DNA of 64,000 nt from Gluconacetobacter asukensis (GTDB taxonomy: Bacteria; Pseudomonadota; Alphaproteobacteria; Acetobacterales; Acetobacteraceae): NCBI RefSeq assembly GCF_014174375.1, contig NZ_JABEQE010000003.1:1-64000 (forward strand), in the 5' to 3' direction. A program made the position numbers and the translations under genes. Under the pieces are notes generated by a model. The model was not told the DNA's origin. It saw nothing but the letters and a program-made list of their open reading frames with translations, and searched no databases. This document shows positions 27,452 through 36,546 of the stretch, in pieces (within the stretch, counting starts at the first letter, position 1; every line of letters begins with the position of its first letter).

Positions 27452-28255
27452 ATGCGCGTACTTTGCGTTGGCGAAGATTCGGGTCGGAATGACGGTCGAC
27501 CCTACGAGGGATTGTCCAAAGCGGCGGTGGGCGGATCGGTCTCGATAACGACGTCTGGTTCCGCTGGGGTTGTGGAAACGTTGCGGCGGTCCCATTACGA
27601 TATCGTCGTCATCCAGCAGACGACGCCGGACATGAAGCTGTTGCGTCATATCCGGAACAGCCGTGTTCCGACACCGGTCATGGTTATTGCCCGGACGTCC
27701 ACCCCGTCGGAGGTGGCGGAGCTGCTGTCCACGGGTGCCGATGATTGTGTGTCGGCTTCGGTCGATCCCGCGGAGCTCCTGGCCCGGCTGCGTGCTATCG
27801 TCAGACGAGTCAGCGGACATGACAGCCTGACCCTGCATATCGGCCGCTTGACGGTTGGTGTCGACAGGCGGGAGGTCCATGTCGACTCCAAGCCGGTGCC
27901 CTTGACACGCAGGGAATACGATCTTGTGGAATTGCTGGCCCTGCGCAGGACACAGGTTCTGAGCAAGGAGACGGTTCTGGATAGCTTGTATGCCGGGGAG
28001 AGCGAGCCCTACGGCAAGGTTATCGACGTTATGATCTGCAAGATACGTAAGAAAATGCGTAATTTCGGTATTGATGAGCCGTTTACGACGCTGTGGGGGA
28101 TTGGCTATCGCCTGAATGAGGTGGCTTTTACCCCGCTGGGAGCAAAGGCAAGCGCCACCGAAAGCAGGACCGACCGGCAGGCGAAGGAATCCTGTATCCC
28201 GGTCATGTCGGGGATCAACATTCTGAATTCTTCGACGACGCTGGACCTTGTCTGA
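27452..28255 (+). CDS. CtrA/FtcR-like OmpR-family regulator with degenerate receiver
   Basis: ATG at 27452 follows CGGAAGTAGAT; a TTG at 27437 is the alternative. The 267-residue protein has a receiver-like domain (1-120) and a winged-helix DNA-binding domain (about 127-235). The latter includes GKVIDVMICKIRKKM, very like the CtrA/FtcR group. The normal phosphorylated Asp is replaced: YDIVVIQQTTPD places Gln55 at that site, and the Lys of the usual DYLTKPF motif is also absent (DCVSASV). Acidic Glu8 and Asp9 remain. It probably acts without phosphorylation, as reported for some orphan motility regulators of rhizobia. It lies within the flagellar cluster with no kinase partner, so it is a candidate flagellar master regulator. 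The C-terminal 30 residues are not conserved-looking. Confidence 0.8.
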   Translation: MRVLCVGEDSGRNDGRPYEGLSKAAVGGSVSITTSGSAGVVETLRRSHYDIVVIQQTTPDMKLLRHIRNSRVPTPVMVIARTSTPSEVAELLSTGADDCVSASVDPAELLARLRAIVRRVSGHDSLTLHIGRLTVGVDRREVHVDSKPVPLTRREYDLVELLALRRTQVLSKETVLDSLYAGESEPYGKVIDVMICKIRKKMRNFGIDEPFTTLWGIGYRLNEVAFTPLGAKASATESRTDRQAKESCIPVMSGINILNSSTTLDLV

Positions 28256-28452
28256 TTCCTCGCCATGATCTGCCCCGGAGTGCCGGGGCCAGGTCTGGGA
28301 GGCTGACTGGAAATGTGCGCTACGGGCAATCCCGGGCGCGTTTTTTGCGCTTCGTCGTTCCCGACCTGAAGGTCGTATTGGGCCGGATCGGAAAATTCGG
28401 GCTCAGGTGCATGGCTGACGCTATGCTGCCTCCAGACCGGTATCCTGACAGG

Positions 28453-28487
28453 GCTGCTCCTCCTGACCTTGATGTCGGAGGAGCAGC
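28453..28487. terminator. Bidirectional-position terminator hairpin between regulator gene and flgD
   Basis: GCTGCTCCTCC (28453-28463) and GGAGGAGCAGC (28477-28487) form a perfect 11-pair stem, with an inner GAC/GTC pairing in the loop. ATTTT follows on the plus strand. It lies 200 bases after the regulator stop and ends 4 bases before the flgD stop, between two convergent genes. The plus-strand T-run makes it best suited to ending the regulator transcript. Confidence 0.75.
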
Positions 28488-28491
28488 ATTT

Positions 28492-29259
28492 TCAGGAACT
28501 GGCGCTGTTCGAGCTGGTGCTGCTCGTCGTCGTTCCGGAAGAGATGTTGGTAATGTCGGACATCGGGATAGTGGCTTTGCCCATCTCGATCTCCATGTCG
28601 GAAGCGCCTTTTTGTATGCCGGTGATCGTGCCGGTGACAGTGAAGGGCAGGCTGGATGTGGTGCCCGAGGAACTGATCGTCTGGACCGAAACGCTATAGG
28701 CGCCATCGGACAACTGATTGCCGTTATTGTCCGTTCCGTCCCACGTCCAGGTATTGGTGCCGCTGGAGGCGGTGGCGACAACATCCTTGACAATGGTGCC
28801 GGCGGAGTTTGCTACGGCGATGGCGACGGTGGATCCGGATGTGCCCGAGAAACTGAGCGAGGCGGAGCTGCTTTGAAGCGGCAGCGTCGTCGTGTTCGCG
28901 GTTGCCTTCTGGCCGACCAAGTTGGAGTCGTTGCTCATCTGCCCGCTTTCATTCAGCGAAATCAGTGAGCCGAGCTTCGAGTTCGTCTCGACCTGCTGTT
29001 CCACCCCGGCAAATTGCGCGAGTTCCGACGTAAAGGTGTCGGTATTCATCGGGCTGCTCGGGTCCTGATTCTTCAACTGCGTGGTCAGAAGGGACAAGAA
29101 GGTGGTGTAGTTATTGGCCAGAGAGGACAGGGCCGATGTTGCGGTGCCGCTGCTTGAACTCGAACTGCCGGAAGAAGACGTGTTCGCAGCACTCTTGGCG
29201 GCGGCTTCTGCTGCCTGGATAAGCTGGGCCTCGTTGCTGACACTCGATGTCGTCGTCAT
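28492..29259 (-). CDS. flgD: Hook-cap protein FlgD
   Basis: ATG at 29259 (MTTTSSVSNEAQLIQ) is preferred to the upstream frame, giving 255 residues. After a Ser-rich linker (about 25-45), the conserved FlgD core FLSLLTTQLKNQDPSSPMNTDTFTSELAQFAGVEQQV is evident. The C-terminal half has the FlgD Ig-like segment with WTWDGTDNNGNQLSDGAYS. FlgD caps the growing hook and helps the length switch. It follows fliK by 37 bases, and the two functions belong together. Confidence 0.93.
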   Translation of the reverse strand: MTTTSSVSNEAQLIQAAEAAAKSAANTSSSGSSSSSSGTATSALSSLANNYTTFLSLLTTQLKNQDPSSPMNTDTFTSELAQFAGVEQQVETNSKLGSLISLNESGQMSNDSNLVGQKATANTTTLPLQSSSASLSFSGTSGSTVAIAVANSAGTIVKDVVATASSGTNTWTWDGTDNNGNQLSDGAYSVSVQTISSSGTTSSLPFTVTGTITGIQKGASDMEIEMGKATIPMSDITNISSGTTTSSTSSNSASS

Positions 29260-29296
29260 TTGCCTGTTCCCTTTCTCTCCGCGACAGCCATCGGGG

Positions 29297-31465
29297 TCAT
29301 GCGGTAATGTTGATGCCGCTTCCGGCATATGGACCGGAAGATCTTACGGAATGCGAGCCATTTTGCGCCTCGGCATCACCTGTTGCCGGGCCGGCGACCA
29401 CGCTATTGGTGCTCCAGATGCTGCCACCATAGGTCTGCTGGCCATTCTGTCCAGAACCGCCGCCGGACATATTGCCCGAAAAATTGCTATTATAGGCCGT
29501 GCCGTCAGCATTCTGGTTTTGGCCCTGATTCTGAAAATCGCCATTGTTGCTGCTGGCAGCCACAACGTCAATTTTCAGGTTGCTCACATCCACACCGGCA
29601 GCGGTGAGTGCTGCGACCAGTTCATGCCTATTGTCGGCCAGGTGGCGCGCCGTCCCAAGGTCTTCGCTTTGGAGAACCACGCCAGTTGTGAGGCCGTCCG
29701 TTCCTTCGACGCGCACATGAACGGGTGTGGAATCTTCGGTCAGAATGGTCATGGAAAGAGATGTCGATCCGCCAGCGGATTGTGTCATGATCGAGGGTGA
29801 GACGGTCTGGCCGTCCGTTCCATGCGAAGCGCCGGCCGCCTTCTGGGTCTGCTCCGCGTGGGTTGTTGACGCCACGTCGTTCAACGTGCCCGCAAAAGAA
29901 CTGGACAGGGAGATGCCGGCGGGCAAGTTGAGGCCGGTTGTCATCTGCAGGTCAGCCTGAGAACTCGCCTTCTCCTGGTTGCCATTCGCGGAATCGGAAT
30001 GTCCCATCGTGCCGCCATGGGCGCCTGATTGCGCGGCGGAATCGTTTGTGCCGTCGGAGAGGGGCGTGAGGCCAGAGGTGGGGGATGCCGGGTTGTCAGT
30101 CGACAGCGACGGCGCGGTCAGGGGCGAGCCGCGGCGCTGATCAGTCTGATTTGCCGAAGTGATCTGCCGGGCCGAAGGGGCCGATGTGCTGGCAGCGGAC
30201 GCGGTAGTAGCGGTCTCGGTATCTTGCAGGGCCGAAGGCGCGTCCTGAGACGCACGGCTTTCGTCCTTTGCTGCATTCGCGGTGGTCGGAAATGACGATT
30301 GCGCCAGCGCGGATGTGGATTGCGCTACCACTATTGTCGGAGCTGTTCCTGTGCCTCCAGCCTGGTCGACGCCACTTGTCCCGTCTGTCGGCGATAGCGC
30401 CAAGGTGGAAGCCAGGATCTGCGTGCTGCCAGGCGTCAGTGTCGATATGACCGTGGAATCGTTCTGGTCGGTTGTCGGTCCTGGCTGCGATGAGACGGAC
30501 ACCAGGACGTGCTGGCTGTTCGGCACCTGCCCCGAGGCGGTCGCGGGCGTATTCTGGCCGCTCGTCGATATCGTTCCTGCTGCTGGCTGTGACGCGGCGC
30601 CTGCCAGGATCTGCGTGCTGTCAGGCGTCGGTGTCGCTGCGGCCGAGGGGGTGTTCTGGCCGGCTGCTGCCGTTGTGTTCGCCGCCGGCTGCGACAAGGC
30701 GGGGGCTATGGCCTGCTGGCCGCCCGGGAGCTGGGCCAGGACAGTCGCGAAGGTGCGCTGGCCGGTTGTCGTTGGGCCGCTCGGAGCCACGATGTCAGCT
30801 TGGAGAACCGACGAGGCTGTCGGCGCCTGCTGGATTGCGATTTCGGCCGTGGTAGAAGGCAGGGGTGCCGGGTTCGCTGTTGCGGACACGTCGGCATAGC
30901 CGGCCGCACCGTCCTGGCCCTGTGACGCCAAGGAAGGAAGGTTCTGCTGAATCCCGATGACTTGGGACAGGATATCTGTCAGCTGGCTCTGGGTTGTCAG
31001 GTCGGCTTGCGTGGCATTGCTAGTTGAGGTGTCCGAACCGGATGTGGCCTTTTTCGCCCGGCTGGACGCAGAGGGATCGATCGTGGAATCTACCGTCTGG
31101 ATAGTTGGTGCAGAGACCGTGTCCGTGGCCGACGGCTGGGCGGTGTTCTGGGTCGCCGAATGTCTGGCAGGGCTGTCGGTCGGGCCCTTTGAGGCGGTTT
31201 TGGAAACGTGCGCAGCCGCATCGTGACTGTCTGTGCGGTCGCTCTGCGATCCGCTGGCCTGCTCGTCGTGCGCGGTCTTGAGGTGGGCGTTGAAGGAGCC
31301 CTGCCTATTGGGGGGGCGCCGTGTTGCATGGGACTGTACAGCCGCTGTTCCGGAGATCGCGGTGCCAGGCGAGACCGGGAGAAGCGAACTGGATGACGAA
31401 GAAGAAAGCGCCTGATCCGTTTTCGCCGAAACTTTCGACATCGTAATACTCATCAGACGCCCCAT
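29297..31465 (-). CDS. fliK: Flagellar hook-length control protein FliK
   Basis: A 722-residue protein, Ser/Thr/Ala/Gln-rich and low in complexity through most of its length, as in FliK molecular rulers. The C-terminal region (about 590-690) has the hook-length control domain: SMTILTEDSTPVHVRVEG, then RHLADNRHELVAALTAAGVDV. It ends with a Gly/Asn/Gln-rich tail. ATG at 31465 is used; ATG at 31453, after GGGGCG, is nearly as good. It lies 23 bases downstream of motA and ahead of flgD. Confidence 0.85.
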   Translation of the reverse strand: MGRLMSITMSKVSAKTDQALSSSSSSSLLPVSPGTAISGTAAVQSHATRRPPNRQGSFNAHLKTAHDEQASGSQSDRTDSHDAAAHVSKTASKGPTDSPARHSATQNTAQPSATDTVSAPTIQTVDSTIDPSASSRAKKATSGSDTSTSNATQADLTTQSQLTDILSQVIGIQQNLPSLASQGQDGAAGYADVSATANPAPLPSTTAEIAIQQAPTASSVLQADIVAPSGPTTTGQRTFATVLAQLPGGQQAIAPALSQPAANTTAAAGQNTPSAAATPTPDSTQILAGAASQPAAGTISTSGQNTPATASGQVPNSQHVLVSVSSQPGPTTDQNDSTVISTLTPGSTQILASTLALSPTDGTSGVDQAGGTGTAPTIVVAQSTSALAQSSFPTTANAAKDESRASQDAPSALQDTETATTASAASTSAPSARQITSANQTDQRRGSPLTAPSLSTDNPASPTSGLTPLSDGTNDSAAQSGAHGGTMGHSDSANGNQEKASSQADLQMTTGLNLPAGISLSSSFAGTLNDVASTTHAEQTQKAAGASHGTDGQTVSPSIMTQSAGGSTSLSMTILTEDSTPVHVRVEGTDGLTTGVVLQSEDLGTARHLADNRHELVAALTAAGVDVSNLKIDVVAASSNNGDFQNQGQNQNADGTAYNSNFSGNMSGGGSGQNGQQTYGGSIWSTNSVVAGPATGDAEAQNGSHSVRSSGPYAGSGINITA

Positions 31466-31488
31466 GTCCCTGTCGCCATTCCGCTCCG

Positions 31489-32370
31489 TCAGGCCGCGGC
31501 AGCCGCCGATGGCTGCGACACGGATAATGCCGTATCGAGTTCGCTAAACGAAGGCATAAAAGCGGGTGGAATATCCTTACGCCCGATTTCGGCACTGACC
31601 TGGGGTGGATTGCCCTGAAGATGTGCCACGAAGACAATCCGGATGATGTCCTGGTAGCGCCCATCCTGCGTTATCACAGCCCGCATCCGGGCCGCCAGAG
31701 GGGCGACGACGCCATAAGACAGCAGCACGCCGAGAAAAGTGCCGACGAGGGCGCCGGCGATCATTTCGCCCAGGACGGCCGGTGGCTTGCTGATCGAGGA
31801 CATCGTCTTGATAACGCCCAGAACCGCAGCCACGATGCCAAGCGCCGGCAGCGCGTCCGCTATGCTCGACAGGCATTCGGCGATATGCAGCTTCTCGGTC
31901 AGATTCTTCTTCAATTCGCGGGTCATGACTTCGTCAAGCTGATAGGCATCGTCCATATTGAGGCTGACCAGCCGCAGATAGTCGCAAATCAGATTGCGGG
32001 TTTCCAGATCGTCACGAATAGTGGGCGATTGCGCGAAGATGCTGCTTTCGGTCGGATTTTCGACATGCTCCTCAAGCGCCATGTTTCCCTTCGCATGGGC
32101 CAGGCGCATGAAGCGGAACAGCGTGACCAGCAGGTCGAGATAGGCCGTTTTGTCGTAGCGGGGGCCCTTCAGCGTCAATTTCAGGTCGTGGGGAAGCTTT
32201 TTGAGCGCGTCGGCGGAATTTGCCATCGCAAAGATGCCGGCCGCCGCGCCCATGATGGTCAGCAACTCGAAAGGCATGGAGGCGAGCAGAGGGGCCAAGA
32301 CACCTCCGGAGGCCACGAACGAGCCGAAGACGCAGAGTAGCGCAAAGACGAGGCCCCCGATGAAGAGCAT
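31489..32370 (-). CDS. motA: Flagellar stator protein MotA
   Basis: ATG at 32370 after GGAGACAACTCA is chosen, giving 293 residues, normal for MotA. Hydrophobic segments lie at about 1-20, 30-50, 165-190 and 205-225; a cytoplasmic loop carries Arg/Glu charges. The signature IADALPALGIVAAVLGVIKTM has the conserved prolines next to the ion path, and GALVGTFLGVLLSYGVVAPL follows. MotA with MotB conducts protons to drive rotation. It lies downstream of motB, the reverse of the order in many bacteria. Confidence 0.92.
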   Translation of the reverse strand: MLFIGGLVFALLCVFGSFVASGGVLAPLLASMPFELLTIMGAAAGIFAMANSADALKKLPHDLKLTLKGPRYDKTAYLDLLVTLFRFMRLAHAKGNMALEEHVENPTESSIFAQSPTIRDDLETRNLICDYLRLVSLNMDDAYQLDEVMTRELKKNLTEKLHIAECLSSIADALPALGIVAAVLGVIKTMSSISKPPAVLGEMIAGALVGTFLGVLLSYGVVAPLAARMRAVITQDGRYQDIIRIVFVAHLQGNPPQVSAEIGRKDIPPAFMPSFSELDTALSVSQPSAAAAA

Positions 32371-32493
32371 TGAGTTGTCTCCGTTTTCACCCATATGTGC
32401 CGGCCGGCGTGCGCCGGTCGCGGTCGTGTGCAGTTCTCTATGCCAGGCGAGCGACCGAGGTCCTTAGGCCTGTTCTGATATGGCCGGGGGGCG

Positions 32494-33585
32494 TTATTCC
32501 GGCCGTGCCGCTCCGGATGTCTGTTGGTTCATAGCCGTATCGGCAGGGCCGGCCGGCACGGTGCCGGTCGTATCCGACAAGGGAACGATGGGGGGGGGCG
32601 CGTCTGCATACAGCTTGTGCATGACAATCACGATTCGTCTGTTCGCTGCGGCCGATGGGGTCGAGGGAATGGCCAGCGACCGGTCGGCTCTTCCGGATAC
32701 GTCGAGGATATTGGTGTCCGGATAACCAGCCTTGACCAGTGCCTCCCTGGCATAATCCGCACGCAGCGCGGATAGGGTCCAGTTGGACATGCTCCGGTTC
32801 TTGCCGGCAGGGTAAGCGTCGGCGTCGGTATAGCCGATGATCGAAATACGTTCCGGCATGGGGGCGAGCCATCTGGCGATTTCGGTCAGCATCTGTCGGC
32901 CCATGCGGTTGGGCGACGGGGATCCGGAATCGAACATCGGCGTGTTGTCCGCGTCCCGAAGCTCGATCCGGATGTCGTTTCGGCCGAAACTGACAGCAAC
33001 GTTGGGGGTTGCGTTGTGCAGGGCGGGGTTTTGCTGGATCGCCTGCTGAAGGCTGGATGCCATATGGTCGATCTTGCCCTGTTCGGTGGCCGCATCGTTG
33101 GCGCCGACATGCGCCGTATTCTGGCCGCCACCGCTCTCAGGCCCGCCGATCGGGATGATGGTGGGGGCTTGTGGGATAAATTGTGTCCTGATCCCGTAGG
33201 TGATGTCGTCGGGGGAACCGCCTCGCATGGACGTGACGGGGTTCCGTTCGGCGCCATGCTTACTGGATTGCGGTGCGTTCAGGGACGCGTCGTCCTTGAT
33301 CAGCTTAAATGACTTTCCCTCCGTGAGAGGGGAGGGAGCGGTATCGAGCGCCCCATCCGTTGGCGGCACAATGGTCTTCGTATCCGCCATGGGGTTGAAG
33401 AATTGCGCGATGCCTTTGCGTTGCTCGTCCGTTGTCGCGTTGAGAAGCCACATGACAAGAAAGAACGCCATCATGGCCGTCATGAAGTCGGCGTAGGCGA
33501 TCTTCCACGCTCCCCCATGATGGCTCTGCGTATTGGACTCTTCGCTACGCCTGATGAGGATGGGAGCTTTTTTGTTTCTCGCCAT
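32494..33585 (-). CDS. motB: Flagellar stator protein MotB
   Basis: A 363-residue protein with one membrane helix (AYADFMTAMMAFFLVMWLLNA, about 30-50) containing Asp33, the expected ion-carrying residue. The C-terminal OmpA-like peptidoglycan-binding domain (about 215-340) is clear from ISIIGYTDADAYPAGKN, LSALRADYAREALVKAGY and SAAANRRIVIVMHK. The periplasmic linker is long and Gly/Asn-rich. The Asp at position 33 implies a proton motor is likely. The gene precedes motA by 124 bases and follows a glycosyltransferase gene by 17. Confidence 0.93.
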   Translation of the reverse strand: MARNKKAPILIRRSEESNTQSHHGGAWKIAYADFMTAMMAFFLVMWLLNATTDEQRKGIAQFFNPMADTKTIVPPTDGALDTAPSPLTEGKSFKLIKDDASLNAPQSSKHGAERNPVTSMRGGSPDDITYGIRTQFIPQAPTIIPIGGPESGGGQNTAHVGANDAATEQGKIDHMASSLQQAIQQNPALHNATPNVAVSFGRNDIRIELRDADNTPMFDSGSPSPNRMGRQMLTEIARWLAPMPERISIIGYTDADAYPAGKNRSMSNWTLSALRADYAREALVKAGYPDTNILDVSGRADRSLAIPSTPSAAANRRIVIVMHKLYADAPPPIVPLSDTTGTVPAGPADTAMNQQTSGAARPE

Positions 33586-33602
33586 GGGGAATTACCGTGA
33601 CC

Positions 33603-34367
33603 TTACAGGCCCTTGTGATGGACCATGCCGACGCGGCAGGACGGGTCTCCGCGATAGGCTGCGCGTCCTGCATGCGTCAAGGAAAGAGAGGTGTCGAGCC
33701 AGACTTCTCCGCCGAGTTCGCGCCAGCGCCGGCAGAAGGTGAAATCCTCGCTGAGGTAGGTTCCCGTCTCGGGATCAATGCTGGCGTCGAACAGGGCATG
33801 GTGCAGGCTGCCGTCTCCGCTGCCCGCGGTGTCGATCCGGCGGTATGCGGTTTCGGGATAGTGCTTGATCATGCGGGCGATCGCCTTCCGGCTGATCATC
33901 ATGAAGCCGGTACCGGCGTAATGCGTCCGGATGAGCGGCCCTTTTTCCCATGTCTCGTGCATGGCATCGGTCTCTCCGACATAGCGAAGGGAGGCCGATT
34001 CCTGTGATTCGCCGCGCAGGATGTTTTCTTGCGTGCCTTTGTCCCAGAACCGATCCTTGATCGGGTACATGCCCGCGATCAGGTCCTTGTCAGCCGCGAG
34101 AAGGCGCGCCGGCGCTTCTGCGGCGAATCCGATATCGGCATCGATAAAAAGCAGATGCGAGGCATCGGACCGCGTGAAAAACTGATGAACCAGGGTATTG
34201 CGTGCCCGGCTGATCATCGCATCGTCGCCGAGCAGGGAGAGAGTCATCGGAGTCCGCATGACGCCGGTGCAGGCGATAACGGATTCCATGTATTCCTGCG
34301 TTACCAGACCGCCGAAACAAGGCGTGGCAATGAATATCTTTGCGGTCTGTTGTTCTGTCTGTTCCAT
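33603..34367 (-). CDS. Glycosyltransferase-like protein within the flagellar operon
   Basis: ATG at 34367 follows AGGAAAGCG; 254 residues. KIFIATPCFGG at the start, SRARNTLVHQFF, and LLFIDADIGF with a DxD motif (Asp76, Asp78) mark a GT-A-fold glycosyltransferase of the family 2 or ANP1-like type. TYLSEDFTFCRRWRELGGEVWLD is a typical acceptor-domain segment. It is soluble, with no membrane helix. It sits between fliJ and motB, an unusual place, which points to modification of a flagellar protein; the substrate is inferred, not shown. Confidence 0.75.
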   Translation of the reverse strand: MEQTEQQTAKIFIATPCFGGLVTQEYMESVIACTGVMRTPMTLSLLGDDAMISRARNTLVHQFFTRSDASHLLFIDADIGFAAEAPARLLAADKDLIAGMYPIKDRFWDKGTQENILRGESQESASLRYVGETDAMHETWEKGPLIRTHYAGTGFMMISRKAIARMIKHYPETAYRRIDTAGSGDGSLHHALFDASIDPETGTYLSEDFTFCRRWRELGGEVWLDTSLSLTHAGRAAYRGDPSCRVGMVHHKGL

Positions 34368-34532
34368 GCGCTTTCCTGGTCGCTTATGTCCACGGGGATG
34401 ATCGGATCGCATCAGGCACGATCACGCGCCGACCTCGATAAATAGCGATAGCGGGGGCATTCCACTTACTCAAGGATGAAACATGGCAAAACCGACGATC
34501 GTCTTGTTGGAATGATGCATGAACATTCAAAG

Positions 34533-34958
34533 TCAACCTGAGGCCATGCGAACGCGCCGCGACAAATCGTCGATTTCGGCTAGTTCGCGCCGGTTGCGGA
34601 TCTCTTTTTCCTCTTCCACCCGACGGTCCAGAATGGAGGTGGCCGCCTTCAGGTCCGCGTTGGCCTGCATGAGGGTTTCGCGCGCCTGGTCGGAGGCACG
34701 GCCGGCGACATGCAGGGCGCTCCGGGCGCGTTCAACAGCTTCCTGTCCATAAGGCAGCCACTGACGGAAATCGTCCAGCGACGCGTGCCCCGACGTGGCT
34801 TCCAGTCGTTCGGTTTCGATCGCTGCCTGGTTGCTTTCCACCTGGCCGCGTGCCGCGTGCTCTCTGGCCAGCGCCTCGGCCATGATCGCCTTTGCCTGGT
34901 CGACCTTTGTCTTGTGAAGGCGGATCAGGGACCGTAATGCGCGTGTCCGGGAATTCAT
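34533..34958 (-). CDS. fliJ: Flagellar export chaperone FliJ
   Basis: A 141-residue, highly charged, all-helical coiled-coil protein (LIRLHKTKVDQAKAIMAEALAREHAA and following heptads). That matches FliJ, the stalk-like partner of the FliI ATPase. Its start overlaps the fliI stop by four bases (ATGA), so translation is coupled. Sequence conservation in FliJ is weak, so the call rests on size, coiled-coil nature and position. Confidence 0.85.
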   Translation of the reverse strand: MNSRTRALRSLIRLHKTKVDQAKAIMAEALAREHAARGQVESNQAAIETERLEATSGHASLDDFRQWLPYGQEAVERARSALHVAGRASDQARETLMQANADLKAATSILDRRVEEEKEIRNRRELAEIDDLSRRVRMASG

Positions 34959-36412
34959 CGCGATGTTCCGGTGGTCGAGAGCGCGCCACGCAGGGCATCG
35001 AAGCTTTCGGCGATCGTCGCGCTTTCATCGCGTGACTGCTTCAGGATGTTTTCGATTGCGGGCGCGACGCGGATGGCCCTGTCGGTTACGGCGTCGTTTC
35101 CAGCCCGGTAGGCGCCCAGGCGAACCATGTCCTGAATATCGTCCCAGGTTGAAAGATCGGTGCGCGCTTCCAGGGCCAGGGCGTTTTCCTCCGCGGCGTT
35201 GCAGCCGGGAACCGTGCGCGAGAGAGAGCGGAGGACATTAACGGCCGGATATCGTCCACTTTCGGCGATTCGTCGTTCCAGTACGACATGCCCGTCGAGA
35301 ATGCCTCGGACAGCGTCAGCGACGGGTTCGTTATGATCGTCGCCTTCGACGAGGACTGAGAACATGGCGGTGATCTGGCCGGCCCTGCCGTCCGGGCCGG
35401 CTAGGCCGGGGCCCGCCCGTTCCAGCAGGCGTGGCAGTTCCGCGAAGACGCTGGGCGGATAGCCCCGGGTCGCGGGTGGTTCGCCGGAAGACAGGCCGAT
35501 CTCTCGCAGGGCCTGGCAAAAGCGGGTGACGCTGTCCATGAGCAGCAGGACCGATTTGCCTTGATCTCTGAAATATTCCGCCACTGCCATGGCCGAATAG
35601 GCGGCTTCCCGGCGCATCAGGGGCGAGGTGTCGGAGGTGGCGACCACGACGACCGATTTGGCCAAGCCTTCGGGGCCCAGATCGTCTTCCACGAACTCGC
35701 GGACTTCCCGGCCTCGTTCCCCGACAAGCGCGATCACCGCGACGTCGCAGTCGGTATTGCGTGCCAACATGCCCATGAGCGTGGATTTTCCGACGCCGGA
35801 ACCAGCGAACAAGCCGAGCCTCTGGCCCTCTCGGCATGTTGTGAACAGGTTGAGCACCCGCACGCCCAGATCGATGCGTGGCCCGAGGCGGGCACGCAGT
35901 CCTGCTTCCGGGGGAGGAGCATGCAGCCGGCATGGTTCCCCGCCCGGGGGCAGTGGGCCCTTGCCGTCGACGGGACGCCCCATCGGGTCGATGACACGTC
36001 CTTGCCATAAGGGATTGACGACCAGCGTGCCGCCCGCCCGGCGCCTTCTCTGCTCCTGGTCGTACAGCCGGAATGTCGCACGGCAGCCCGATCCTATGCC
36101 CGCCAACGCCCCGAATGGCATGGCAATGGCCGTGTCCCCCCGGAACGCGACGATTTCGGCATCTGTCTCACGTCCGTCCAGTCCGAAAATACTAACCCTG
36201 TCCCCGACTCCGGTGAAGTCGCGCATGCCGCTGAGGGAGACGGAGAGACCGGTCAGTCCGGTCACGCGGCCTTCCAGCACGCCCACGGGAATATCGTGAA
36301 AGGGACCGGCCACGGCCTTGCGGATTGCATCCAGGGTGCGGACCATTCCGGTGGCAAGCGTATCGTTGTGGGACGCTCTCGCTGTGTCGGTAGTCGATTC
36401 GGCAGGTTGCAT
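34955..36412 (-). CDS. fliI: Flagellum-specific ATPase FliI
   Basis: A 485-residue ATPase that energises flagellar protein export with FliH and FliJ. The Walker A motif GSGVGKST lies at 204-211 and the Walker B strand VLLLMDS ends at Asp293. IDPMGRPVDGKGPLP and GERGREVREFVEDDLG are type III ATPase signatures. The length is normal, with a family-typical N-terminal beta domain. fliH was not found beside it. It follows the hybrid DUF1217 gene by 134 bases and is coupled to fliJ. Confidence 0.95.
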   Translation of the reverse strand: MQPAESTTDTARASHNDTLATGMVRTLDAIRKAVAGPFHDIPVGVLEGRVTGLTGLSVSLSGMRDFTGVGDRVSIFGLDGRETDAEIVAFRGDTAIAMPFGALAGIGSGCRATFRLYDQEQRRRRAGGTLVVNPLWQGRVIDPMGRPVDGKGPLPPGGEPCRLHAPPPEAGLRARLGPRIDLGVRVLNLFTTCREGQRLGLFAGSGVGKSTLMGMLARNTDCDVAVIALVGERGREVREFVEDDLGPEGLAKSVVVVATSDTSPLMRREAAYSAMAVAEYFRDQGKSVLLLMDSVTRFCQALREIGLSSGEPPATRGYPPSVFAELPRLLERAGPGLAGPDGRAGQITAMFSVLVEGDDHNEPVADAVRGILDGHVVLERRIAESGRYPAVNVLRSLSRTVPGCNAAEENALALEARTDLSTWDDIQDMVRLGAYRAGNDAVTDRAIRVAPAIENILKQSRDESATIAESFDALRGALSTTGTSR

Positions 36413-36546
36413 GCTGCGCTCACCCTGTCAGGCAGGCAGCACCTGCGCAAATCGCCAGGCTCGGAGACCGTTTTTTCAGGAATGGCATCAAGGTTGCAGT
36501 TTCCGACGTTCCGCGGTTCATTTTCTGTACTTCTGCAACAGTCTCT

